Assembly: GCA_963640555.1 (NCBI GenBank)
Contig: CAVHZB010000027.1
Coordinates: 1 to 20,777, forward strand
Length of the DNA: 20,777 nucleotides
Direction of reading: 5' to 3'
DNA from: F23-B02 sp963640555
GTDB taxonomy: Bacteria > Bacillota > Clostridia > Oscillospirales > Oscillospiraceae
Each line of letters starts with the position of its first letter. Position 1 is the stretch's first letter. Positions 14,414 to 20,777 of the stretch are shown piece by piece. Under the pieces are notes generated by a model. The model ran no database searches. It saw nothing but the letters and a program-made list of their open reading frames with translations, and was not told the DNA's origin. The position numbers were made by a program, and so were the translations under genes.

Positions 14414-16090
14414 ATGCCGAGTGTGCTCAATCTCAAAAAGTCAAACTGCAAAAACTGTCACAGATGTATAAGAAAATGTCCCGTCAAGGCTATCCGCTTT
14501 ACCGGGCATCAGGCGCGTATCATAAGCGATGAGTGCATTCTCTGCGGTCAGTGCTTTGTTGTCTGTCCGCAAAACGCAAAGGAGATAATAGATGACAGAG
14601 AGCGTGTGAGTGTTATGCTTCAAGGCAAGGCTCCTGTGATCGCCAGCGTTGATCCGTCGTTTTACGCCTGCTGGACAGATTGCGGCATAAACTCGGTGCG
14701 CAGGGCGTTAAAGGAGCTCGGCTTTACCGATGCCGAGGAAACTGCCGTCGGTGCTACAATAGTAAAGCGCGAATACGAGCGCCTTCTCAGAGAGCAGAAG
14801 CAGGATATCATCATCACCTCCTCGTGCGCTTCGCTGAATCTGCTAATAGAAAAGCATTTCCCCGAGCTTCGCCAGTACCTTGCGCCCGTAGTTTCTCCGA
14901 TGATAGCTCACGCAATGGATATAAAGCACCGCATGCCGGAGGCGAAGGTCGTCTTCATTGGTCCCTGCGTCGCAAGAAAGCAGGAGTTTGAGGGCACCGC
15001 CGTTGACGCGGTGCTGACATTCGAGGAATTTGACCAGATGCGCCTGTCGGCAAACATCGAGATAACCGCCGAATTCGGCGAGAGCTTTCCGGGCAGGGCA
15101 AGGAGCTTTCCCGTTACAGGCGGCATACTCAAGAGCATGGATATACCCGACAGCGGCTATCAGTGCATAGCGACGAACGGTCCGAAAAACTGCATGAATG
15201 CCCTCAACGACATAAGAAACGGAAACATCCATAAATGCTTTATTGAGCTTGCCATATGCGACGGTAGCTGCATAGACGGTCCCATAATGGAAAAGTACAT
15301 AAACTCCCCCATCCGGCACATATGCTCGGTGCTGCAAAATGTCGGTAAGGAGGATTTTGATGTTCCTCAGCCGCCGAAGGAGACTCTATATATGCAGTAT
15401 GTAGGCTCTCCCTTGAATAAGCCAACACCCAATGAGGCCGAGATAAGGAGCATCCTTGCAAAGCTCGGCAAGAACACCAAGGGCGATGAGCTCAACTGCG
15501 GTTCCTGCGGCTATGACACCTGCCGTGACAAGGCTGTCGCGATTTATCGCGGAACGGCGGACTACAGCATGTGCCTGCCTTTCATCATGGACAAGGCCGA
15601 GCGCTTCAGCAACAAGATCCTAAACAATATGCCGAGCGGCGTTGTGGTCGTAAACGAGGATCTTGAGGTGCAGCAGCTAAACCGCACGGCAATGCAGATG
15701 CTGCACATAAGCCATGAATCCGACATTCTCGGCGACAGCGTTGTAAGAGTGCTTGACACGGCGCCGTTTTTTACCTGTCTTGAAACCGGAAAAAGCGTTA
15801 AAAAGCTGCGCGGATACTTCTCGGACTATGAAAAATATTTTGAGCAGACCATTGTTTATGACCGCTCCTCCAAGATACTTATTGATATATTTTCCGATGT
15901 AACCGAGGAGGAGGAAGAATCCATGCGGCGCAAGTCCATCAGCCAGCAGACAGCCGAAATAACGAACAATGTCATAGAAAATCAGATGCGTATCGTTCAG
16001 GAGATCGCCTCCCTGCTCGGCGAGACCACGGCGGAAACGAAGATCGCGCTGACGAGACTGAAGGAGTCGTTGAGCCTTGAAGAAGAATAA
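14414..16090 (+). CDS. Putative sensory [FeFe]-hydrogenase-like protein with PAS domain
   Basis: 558 residues. The N-terminus has two [4Fe-4S] ferredoxin clusters (C12, C15, C18, C22 and C41, C44, C47, C51). Residues of about 70-310 are an [FeFe]-hydrogenase large-subunit-like domain. The first motif is TSSCAS with ligand C138, the second GPCVARKQE with C185, and the third CDGSC with C282 and C286, so all four cysteines expected to hold the H-cluster cubane are present. The usual proton-transfer cysteine before C138 is serine (S137). A further Fe-S module follows (C362, C365, C370, C387, like PF04060). Then come a PAS domain (about 400-495) and a helical tail (500-556). This order and the phosphatase gene downstream match putative sensory hydrogenases, not catabolic ones. 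The 3' end overlaps the next gene by 14 bases. The signal sensed (H2, redox or other) is inference. Confidence 0.9.
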   Translation: MPSVLNLKKSNCKNCHRCIRKCPVKAIRFTGHQARIISDECILCGQCFVVCPQNAKEIIDDRERVSVMLQGKAPVIASVDPSFYACWTDCGINSVRRALKELGFTDAEETAVGATIVKREYERLLREQKQDIIITSSCASLNLLIEKHFPELRQYLAPVVSPMIAHAMDIKHRMPEAKVVFIGPCVARKQEFEGTAVDAVLTFEEFDQMRLSANIEITAEFGESFPGRARSFPVTGGILKSMDIPDSGYQCIATNGPKNCMNALNDIRNGNIHKCFIELAICDGSCIDGPIMEKYINSPIRHICSVLQNVGKEDFDVPQPPKETLYMQYVGSPLNKPTPNEAEIRSILAKLGKNTKGDELNCGSCGYDTCRDKAVAIYRGTADYSMCLPFIMDKAERFSNKILNNMPSGVVVVNEDLEVQQLNRTAMQMLHISHESDILGDSVVRVLDTAPFFTCLETGKSVKKLRGYFSDYEKYFEQTIVYDRSSKILIDIFSDVTEEEEESMRRKSISQQTAEITNNVIENQMRIVQEIASLLGETTAETKIALTRLKESLSLEEE

Positions 16091-17246
16091 TCTTTGCAGC
16101 GAAATTGCATATATGAGCCTCAATCACGACGGCGAACAGCTATGCGGCGACCATGTCGAGGTCGTTGAAAATAAAAATTCCACGATAGTCGTTCTTGCAG
16201 ACGGGCTTGGCAGCGGAGTCAAGGCGAGCATTCTCTCAACGCTTACCTCTACCATCATATCCACCATGCTCGCAGCGGGTCTGAACATTCGTGATGCGGT
16301 CGAGACGATAGCGGACACTCTGCCGATATGCTCTGAACGCAAGACCGCATTTTCTACCTTCACCATCATCAGGCTTGAAAACAATTCGCGTGCCGACATA
16401 ATCCAATACGAAAACCCGAATGTCATACTGATAAGGAACGGGGTTCACTACGAGTTTCCGCTCAACACCATGAGGATAGGCGAGAAAACGATATACCATT
16501 CGAGCCTTGAGCTTGCCGACGGCGACCTTTTTCTTGCCCTCAGCGACGGAATGCTGTACGCCAGTGATGACGGTGTGCTCAACACCGATTGGGACAGGGA
16601 TGCCGTTATAAAATTCATGGAGCCGCTGAGCGATTCTGGGCTTACATCGAATGTCCTTGCAAACATCCTGCTTGAGGAGGTAAACAGGCTATACGGCGGA
16701 AGGCCCTTTGATGATGCGACGGCCTGCGTGGTCAAGATACGCCAGCGGCAGACCGTTAATATAGCCGTCGGTCCACCGGAGAATATGAGTGATAACCACA
16801 GGATGATGGCGCTGTTTTTCGCCAAAGAGGGCAAGCACATTGTGTGCGGCGGTACTACAGCCAAGATCGCAGCGGAGTATCTGCACGCTGCCGTGCATAC
16901 TGATTTTGAGTCGCCCGATCCGGACATTCCTCCGGTATCACATATTGAGGGCATTGATCTTGTCACGGAGGGTATAATCACCGTCGACCGAATATTGTCC
17001 TACTCCAAGGAGTATATAAAGGACAACCGCAGCTTTGAAAAGTGGTGCTATAAAAAAGACGGTGCCTCGCTTGCGGCACGAATATTGTTTGAGGACGCGA
17101 CCGACATAAATATGTTCATCGGTCACGCGGCAAATCCGGCGCACAGCGAAATGCCGCTCAATTTCAATGTCAAGATGCAGATATTGAAGCAGCTCTCAAA
17201 TAACCTTCAGAAAATGGGAAAACGCGTTAAGGTCCACGATTTTTGA
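16077..17246 (+). CDS. SpoIIE-type PP2C phosphatase with extra C-terminal domain
   Basis: 389 residues. The first 220 or so form a SpoIIE/PP2C serine/threonine phosphatase domain with metal-binding motifs ADGLGSG (D42, G43), LSDGM (D157) and FDDATA (D212, D213). Residues 231-389 form a second domain I cannot assign, with a CGGTTAKIAAEYL segment (about 255-270), GIDLVTEGIITVDRIL and a late NMFIGHAANPAH. The start is probably TTG at 16077, overlapping the hydrogenase-like gene; AAGGAG lies 10 bases upstream. The next in-frame ATG (16113) lacks a ribosome binding site. The overlap and shared promoter make it the likely output partner of the sensor. Its substrate is not visible; anti-anti-sigma factors or HPr-like proteins are known SpoIIE-family targets, but none is encoded here. 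Confidence 0.88.
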   Translation: MKKNNLCSEIAYMSLNHDGEQLCGDHVEVVENKNSTIVVLADGLGSGVKASILSTLTSTIISTMLAAGLNIRDAVETIADTLPICSERKTAFSTFTIIRLENNSRADIIQYENPNVILIRNGVHYEFPLNTMRIGEKTIYHSSLELADGDLFLALSDGMLYASDDGVLNTDWDRDAVIKFMEPLSDSGLTSNVLANILLEEVNRLYGGRPFDDATACVVKIRQRQTVNIAVGPPENMSDNHRMMALFFAKEGKHIVCGGTTAKIAAEYLHAAVHTDFESPDPDIPPVSHIEGIDLVTEGIITVDRILSYSKEYIKDNRSFEKWCYKKDGASLAARILFEDATDINMFIGHAANPAHSEMPLNFNVKMQILKQLSNNLQKMGKRVKVHDF

Positions 17247-17256
17247 TATTTGGTAA

Positions 17257-17284
17257 AAAAACAGCTCCCGTCGGAGCTGTTTTT
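17257..17284. terminator. Bidirectional terminator between phosphatase and deacetylase genes
   Basis: A 12-bp stem (17257-17268 with 17273-17284) has the loop CGTC, an A-run on the left and a T-run on the right. It serves the convergent + strand phosphatase and - strand deacetylase genes. Confidence 0.88.
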
Positions 17285-17286
17285 CA

Positions 17287-18030
17287 TCATATATACCACG
17301 CTCTGCTGTCATATGGGCAGAAACGGTATGCCAGTCCGGGGGCGAGCATATCTCCGTTTCTGCACAAAAGCTCGTCAACACGGACAAACTCATAACCCTG
17401 CTCGGTGAGCGTATCTATAGCACGCAGGACGGCGGGAACTGTCGCGTCCTTTGTATCATGCAGCAGGATGATGTCACCGTCGCGGGCGTTGTCAACAAAC
17501 CAGTCGTATATATATTCCTCATCTATATGCACCCAATCGCGCGGCGATGCCGACCACAGTACGGCAATGCTGTCGATCTGATTGAGCATCGCGCCGGTAT
17601 AATAGCCGTACGGCGGGCGCAGAAACTTGGGATACTCGCCGGTTATGCTCTCGATAAGGCTGTTTGTGCGGTCTATCTCATCGTAAATTTCGTCCATGGA
17701 GTGCTCAAAAAAGCTTATATGAGACCATGTGTGGCAGCCGATAAGGTGCCCGTCATCATGCATCTGCTTTACAAGCTCTGGGCGCTTTTCGACCTTGCTG
17801 CCCATGAGAAAGAAGCTGGCCTTTATATTGCGCTCACGAAGTCCGTCAAGAAGCTGCTGCGTATACTTGCCGGGACCGTCGTCAAAGGTCAGTGCTATCT
17901 GCTTTTCCGAGCCGGATATATTCTGCGCACCGTAGGTCTTGGCAAACGGAGTAACAAGAAAGCTCACAAGCGCAAAAACGAGTATCATCGCAACAATGCC
18001 CGCCGATGCGCAAAGCAGCCGCTTCTTCAT
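17287..18030 (-). CDS. Membrane-anchored polysaccharide deacetylase (NodB family)
   Basis: 247 residues. A hydrophobic N-terminal segment (about 5-28) after MKKR is a signal anchor, so the catalytic domain faces outward. All NodB motifs are present: TFDDGP (48-53, catalytic base and metal aspartates D50 and D51), HTWSH (100-104, metal histidines), RPPYG (138-142), a DW pair at 165-166 and LLHD (189-192, general acid histidine). Members of this family de-N-acetylate peptidoglycan or other wall glycans, and some act in sporulation (PdaA/PdaB-like). The start overlaps the malic enzyme stop in ATGA, making it the last gene of the fumarase operon. It has no metabolic link to its neighbours that I can see. 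Substrate unknown. Confidence 0.93.
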   Translation of the reverse strand: MKKRLLCASAGIVAMILVFALVSFLVTPFAKTYGAQNISGSEKQIALTFDDGPGKYTQQLLDGLRERNIKASFFLMGSKVEKRPELVKQMHDDGHLIGCHTWSHISFFEHSMDEIYDEIDRTNSLIESITGEYPKFLRPPYGYYTGAMLNQIDSIAVLWSASPRDWVHIDEEYIYDWFVDNARDGDIILLHDTKDATVPAVLRAIDTLTEQGYEFVRVDELLCRNGDMLAPGLAYRFCPYDSRAWYI

Positions 18031-19199
18031 ATTCTCGCTGCCCCGCTTTCGACAGCCGCCTTCCTGACAGCCTCTGCGACAGCCTTGCCGACACGCGGAT
18101 CGAACGCCTGCGGCAGAATATTATCGTGCGAAAGCTCATCGTCGCCGACAAGCCCCGCAAGAGCGTGGGCTGCGGCTATTTTCATTTCATCATTTATGTC
18201 GGATGCGCGCACATCCAGCGCGCCGCGGAATATGCCCGGAAACGCGAGAACATTGTTGATCTGGTTCGGGTAATCGCTGCGTCCGGTGCTGACGACGGCT
18301 GCTCCCGCCTTTTTTGCCTCATCGGGGAATATCTCCGGCGTGGGATTTGCGCAGGCAAAGACGATCGCATCCTTTGCCATGCCAGACACCATCTCCCGTG
18401 TGAGCACGCCGGGGGCTGAAACTCCGATAAACACATCTGCGCCCTTTATGACATCGGCAAGGCTTCCCTGTTCACGGCCGGCGTTAGTCATCGCGGCTAT
18501 CTCCTGCTTTGCAGGGTTCAGGTCGGGTCTGCCGGAATAGATCGCTCCGCTGCGGTCGGTCATTATAACATTTCCGGCTCCGCACGATACAAGCAGCTTT
18601 ATTATGGCTATGCCTGCCGCTCCCGCTCCGGAGGTCACTATCTTAACGGTTTCAAGGCTCTTTCCCACCACCTTGAGGGCGTTCATAAGCCCCGCGAGCA
18701 TTATGACGGCGGTACCATGCTGATCATCGTGGAAAACGGGTATATCGCAGCGCTGCTTGAGCCTGCGCTCTATCTCGAAGCAGCGCGGCGCGGATATATC
18801 CTCCAAATTCACCCCACCGAACGAGCCCGCGAGCAGAGCTACAGTGTTCACTATCTCGTCAACATCCTTGCTGCGGATGCACAGCGGTATTGCGTCAACG
18901 CCTCCGAATTCCTTAAACAGCAGGCATTTGCCCTCCATGACCGGCATACCCGCCTCGGGTCCTATATCACCGAGTCCGAGCACGGCGGTGCCGTCGGTAA
19001 CAACGGCTACAGTGTTCCAGCGGCGGGTAAGCTCATAGCTTTTATTTACATCCTTTTGTATCTCAAGGCACGGAGCAGCAACTCCCGGAGTATATGCAAG
19101 GCTCAGCGACTCGCGGTCGTTTGCCTTTGTCCTCGCCGCCGTTTCTATCTTGCCCTTAAGCTCATAGTGCATTTTAAGTGATCTTTCAGCATAATCCAT
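18027..19199 (-). CDS. Malic enzyme (malate to pyruvate, decarboxylating)
   Basis: 390 residues, the short bacterial form. It oxidatively decarboxylates L-malate to pyruvate and CO2 with NAD or NADP. Visible features are the catalytic AYTPGVAAPC (Y36), the VTDGTAVLGLGDIGPEAG segment, K91 in GKCLLFKEFGG, the metal site FHDDQHGTA (D158, D159) and the Rossmann GAGAAG (191-196). The aspartate at 215 at the end of the second Rossmann strand (MTDRSG) favours NAD over NADP, which is inference. Its start lies within the fumarase beta gene (14-base overlap). It sits directly downstream of the fumarase that makes its substrate. Confidence 0.95.
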   Translation of the reverse strand: MDYAERSLKMHYELKGKIETAARTKANDRESLSLAYTPGVAAPCLEIQKDVNKSYELTRRWNTVAVVTDGTAVLGLGDIGPEAGMPVMEGKCLLFKEFGGVDAIPLCIRSKDVDEIVNTVALLAGSFGGVNLEDISAPRCFEIERRLKQRCDIPVFHDDQHGTAVIMLAGLMNALKVVGKSLETVKIVTSGAGAAGIAIIKLLVSCGAGNVIMTDRSGAIYSGRPDLNPAKQEIAAMTNAGREQGSLADVIKGADVFIGVSAPGVLTREMVSGMAKDAIVFACANPTPEIFPDEAKKAGAAVVSTGRSDYPNQINNVLAFPGIFRGALDVRASDINDEMKIAAAHALAGLVGDDELSHDNILPQAFDPRVGKAVAEAVRKAAVESGAARI

Positions 19200-19758
19200 T
19201 GTCTTTTACCTCTTTCAGATATTCGGCTCTGCCGAGCTTGTACAGATCGTTGCCTTCGCAGTCTATGGCGACCGTGAGGGGCATGTCGCGTACCGTGAGC
19301 CGTCTTACGGCCTCGCAGCCGAGATCCTCCCAGCATACGAGCTCGGCGCTCTCTATGGACGCTGCCATAAGCGCTCCTGCGCCGCCTATCGCAGCAAGGT
19401 ACACAGCCGAGTTTCTCACCATTGCGTCAACAACGGCATCGCTTCTGCTGCCCTTGCCTATCATTATTTTCAGTCCTCGGTCGAGCAGCCGTGGAGAGTA
19501 GGCGTCCATCCTGCCGGAGGTCGTAGGACCGGCGGAGCCTATGCAGCAGCCGTCATGCTCGGGAGTTGGACCTACATAGTAAATCGCGCTGCCATCAAGG
19601 TCAAACGGGAGCTTCTCACCTCTGTCCATTGCCTCGCAGATGCGCTTGTGTGCGGCATCACGGGCGGTATACACCGTTCCGGACAGCAAAACACTGTCAC
19701 CGGCTCGCAGCCTTTTAATTTCTCTTTCGCTCACCGGAGCATTTATCTTATATTCCAC
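19186..19758 (-). CDS. fumB: Class I fumarate hydratase beta subunit
   Basis: 190 residues from GTG at 19758, which has GAGG at six-base spacing. Another GTG, at 19770, overlaps the alpha stop (GTGA) and would add four residues. This is the C-terminal half of class I fumarase, or the similar tartrate dehydratase. Typical segments are LRAGDSVLLSGTVYTARDAAH (about 14-35), YYVGPTPE, the SAGPTTSGRMD substrate loop, MIGKGSR and YLAAIGGAGALMA. With the alpha subunit it forms the Fe-S enzyme that interconverts fumarate and malate. It overlaps the malic enzyme gene by 14 bases. The symbol names the beta half of a two-subunit fumarase, not E. coli FumB. Confidence 0.92.
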   Translation of the reverse strand: MEYKINAPVSEREIKRLRAGDSVLLSGTVYTARDAAHKRICEAMDRGEKLPFDLDGSAIYYVGPTPEHDGCCIGSAGPTTSGRMDAYSPRLLDRGLKIMIGKGSRSDAVVDAMVRNSAVYLAAIGGAGALMAASIESAELVCWEDLGCEAVRRLTVRDMPLTVAIDCEGNDLYKLGRAEYLKEVKDNGLC

Positions 19759-19766
19759 GGCGCACC

Positions 19767-20606
19767 TCACAGGCAGCAGCTTGCCCTGCGCGTTGCATGG
19801 CAGCTTATATTTACGGCCGCCGGAAGTCCGGCGACATGGGTCGGCATTGCTTCAACAGCCACGGCAAGAGCGCTAGTTTTGCCGCCGAAGCCCTGGGGTC
19901 CTATCCCAAGCGCGTTTATCCCGTCAAGAAGCTCCCGCTCGAGAGCCGCATAGTATTCATCGGGATTAGGCTCGTCGAGACGGCGGAGGAGCGCATGCTT
20001 TGCAAGATAGGCGACCTTGTCAAAGCTTCCTCCTATGCCGACCCCGACCACTATGGGCGGACAGGGATTTGCTCCGGCGCGCTCGACCGTTTCAAGCACG
20101 AATTTTTTAACGCCCTCAACACCGTCGGAGGGCTTGAGCATCTTCAGCGCGCTCATATTCTCACTTCCGAAGCCCTTTGGCATTACGGTTATACGAAGCT
20201 TGTCCCCGGCAGTTATTTGAACATTCATAAGAGCGGGAGTGTTATCGCCGGTGTTTACGCGGCGCAGCGGATCGCACACAACGCTCTTTCTGAGATAACC
20301 CTCACCGTAGCCGCGCCTTACGCCGGCATTTACAGCCGCTTCGAGCTCGCCTTCTATATGCACCTGCTGACCGAGCTCAAGAAATACGCACGCCATGCCC
20401 GTATCCTGACACACGGGCAGCGTTTTTTCGTACGCGATACGCACATTCTCCGACAGCAGCTTAAGGCTGCGGCGAGCATTTTCCCATGTTTCGGTACTTT
20501 GGGCACTATTTATGGCGTTTATGACATCCTCCGGCAAACGGAGGTTCGCCTCAATGCACAACCTTGCCACGGCATCTTCTATAAGTTTTGCTTCAATGAT
20601 CTTCAT
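19767..20606 (-). CDS. fumA: Class I fumarate hydratase alpha subunit
   Basis: 279 residues from the ATG at 20606, which has CGGAG at six-base spacing; a TTG at 20621 is in frame upstream. This is the N-terminal half of the oxygen-sensitive [4Fe-4S] fumarase. The three cluster cysteines are C66 (LPVCQDTGM), C182 (NPCPPIVVGVGIGG) and C269 (NISCHATRR). The PKGFGSEN segment (144-150) and GPQGFGGKTSALAVA (about 236-250) are family hallmarks. It is the first gene of the fumarase-malic enzyme-deacetylase operon. L-tartrate dehydratase alpha is the nearest alternative, but the malic enzyme next door favours fumarase. Confidence 0.94.
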   Translation of the reverse strand: MKIIEAKLIEDAVARLCIEANLRLPEDVINAINSAQSTETWENARRSLKLLSENVRIAYEKTLPVCQDTGMACVFLELGQQVHIEGELEAAVNAGVRRGYGEGYLRKSVVCDPLRRVNTGDNTPALMNVQITAGDKLRITVMPKGFGSENMSALKMLKPSDGVEGVKKFVLETVERAGANPCPPIVVGVGIGGSFDKVAYLAKHALLRRLDEPNPDEYYAALERELLDGINALGIGPQGFGGKTSALAVAVEAMPTHVAGLPAAVNISCHATRRASCCL

Positions 20607-20637
20607 TATCTGCTCCGTCAATTAAGTTTACACTGCA

Positions 20638-20666
20638 ATTATAAGCAAAAGCAAAGCGGGAGTCAA
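20638..20666 (-). promoter_or_regulatory. Promoter of the fumarase-malic enzyme operon
   Basis: On the - strand, TTGACT (20666-20661) and consensus TATAAT (20643-20638) are 17 bases apart, about 32 bases before the fumA start. The -35 lies across one arm and the loop of the hairpin at 20653-20680. Confidence 0.85.
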
Positions 20667-20680
20667 CAAACTCCCGCTTT
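20653..20680. terminator. Hairpin overlapping the fumA promoter
   Basis: AAAGCGGGAG (20653-20662) and CTCCCGCTTT (20671-20680) form a perfect 10-bp stem with loop TCAACAAA. On the - strand GCTTTTGCTT follows, so it may end transcription from a gene beyond the right edge. Its position over the fumA -35 could also be regulatory. Confidence 0.6.
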
Positions 20681-20681
20681 G

Positions 20682-20738
20682 TTCAGCGTGCAAAAAAGTC
20701 TGTGACTTTTTTGCGCGCTGAACAAACGCCACATTTTT
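20682..20738. repeat. 57-base dispersed hairpin repeat, copy B
   Basis: The arms 20682-20700 and 20704-20722 pair around TGT, with one T/G wobble at the place where copy A has C/A. The tail AAACGCCACATTTTT follows. Copy A is at 12106-12162, in the same orientation and 53 of 57 identical. It also directly follows a terminator-like hairpin. Confidence 0.85.
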
Positions 20739-20739
20739 T

Positions 20740-20757
20740 GTGAAAATAAATTTTCAC
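20740..20757. repeat. Small hairpin after repeat copy B
   Basis: GTGAAAA (20740-20746) and TTTTCAC (20751-20757) pair around TAAA directly after the copy B tail, with an A-rich stretch next. The near-palindrome CTCGCTGCGCTCG ends the window at 20765-20777. These may be further parts of a composite intergenic element cut off by the window edge. Copy A does not have them. Confidence 0.4.
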
Positions 20758-20777
20758 GAAAAATCTCGCTGCGCTCG

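Noticed and set aside
16070..16113. Frameshift or fusion between the hydrogenase-like and phosphatase genes
   Set aside because: The 14-base overlap is in a different frame with a plausible TTG start and AAGGAG upstream, and both proteins are complete, so it is ordinary translational coupling.
19797..20705. Open frame of 302 codons on the + strand over fumA
   Set aside because: It is a mirror of fumA and runs into the promoter and hairpins. The fumA cysteines and motifs decide the strand.
12106..20738. Repeat pair as the ends of a transposon or genomic island
   Set aside because: The copies are in direct orientation and intergenic, no transposase or integrase lies between them, and the genes between are ordinary core genes with unchanged base composition.

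Overview
The window reads as chromosomal DNA of an anaerobic, probably gut-associated Firmicute of class Clostridia, most like the Oscillospiraceae/Ruminococcaceae. The reasons are a moderately high GC content, strong AGGAGG-type ribosome binding sites, short gene gaps, and an oxygen-sensitive gene set: an [FeFe]-hydrogenase-type sensor, a class I Fe-S fumarase and an RseC-like redox protein. The taxonomy is inference from gene content only. I see no phage, insertion sequence, CRISPR array, rRNA or tRNA, and no gene-free stretch longer than 300 bases.

Layout. (1) 1-2700: an unrecognised 81-residue ORF, then a large lipoprotein with a DUF3298/RsiV-like domain and calcium-binding-type DxNxDG repeats, both on +. 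(2) 2720-10400: a tight minus-strand operon read right to left as ybaK, uvrA, a small membrane protein gene, recD2, comF and mreB. It has a clear promoter (10366-10394) and a shared terminator (2662-2698). It mixes tRNA proofreading, nucleotide excision repair, a RecD2 helicase, a ComF phosphoribosyltransferase and an actin-like shape protein. (3) 10403-12162: a TetR-type regulator on - with a probable operator in its own promoter, divergent from gluQ, a tRNA-modifying synthetase paralogue. (4) 12161-13800: prfC, release factor 3, on -. (5) 13844-17284: an RseC-like gene divergent from a two-gene unit, an [FeFe]-hydrogenase-like protein with a PAS domain followed by a SpoIIE-type phosphatase. 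The divergent promoters overlap at their -35 elements. (6) 17287-20666: a minus-strand operon of fumarase alpha, fumarase beta, malic enzyme and polysaccharide deacetylase, driven by a good promoter.

How the parts fit. The fumarase and malic enzyme genes together encode fumarate to malate to pyruvate + CO2 with reduction of NAD(P). The hydrogenase-like protein keeps the four H-cluster cysteines but has serine at the catalytic proton-transfer position. With its PAS domain and partner phosphatase, this fits a sensor of hydrogen or redox state that works through protein dephosphorylation. It is the most interesting system here. It resembles the described phosphatase-linked putative sensory [FeFe] hydrogenases, but its phosphatase carries an unassigned C-terminal domain of about 160 residues.

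Non-coding structure is also notable. A 57-base hairpin repeat with a conserved tail occurs twice (12106-12162 and 20682-20738), next to terminator-like hairpins. A perfect stem hides the ribosome binding site of the small membrane protein gene in the uvrA-recD2 gap.
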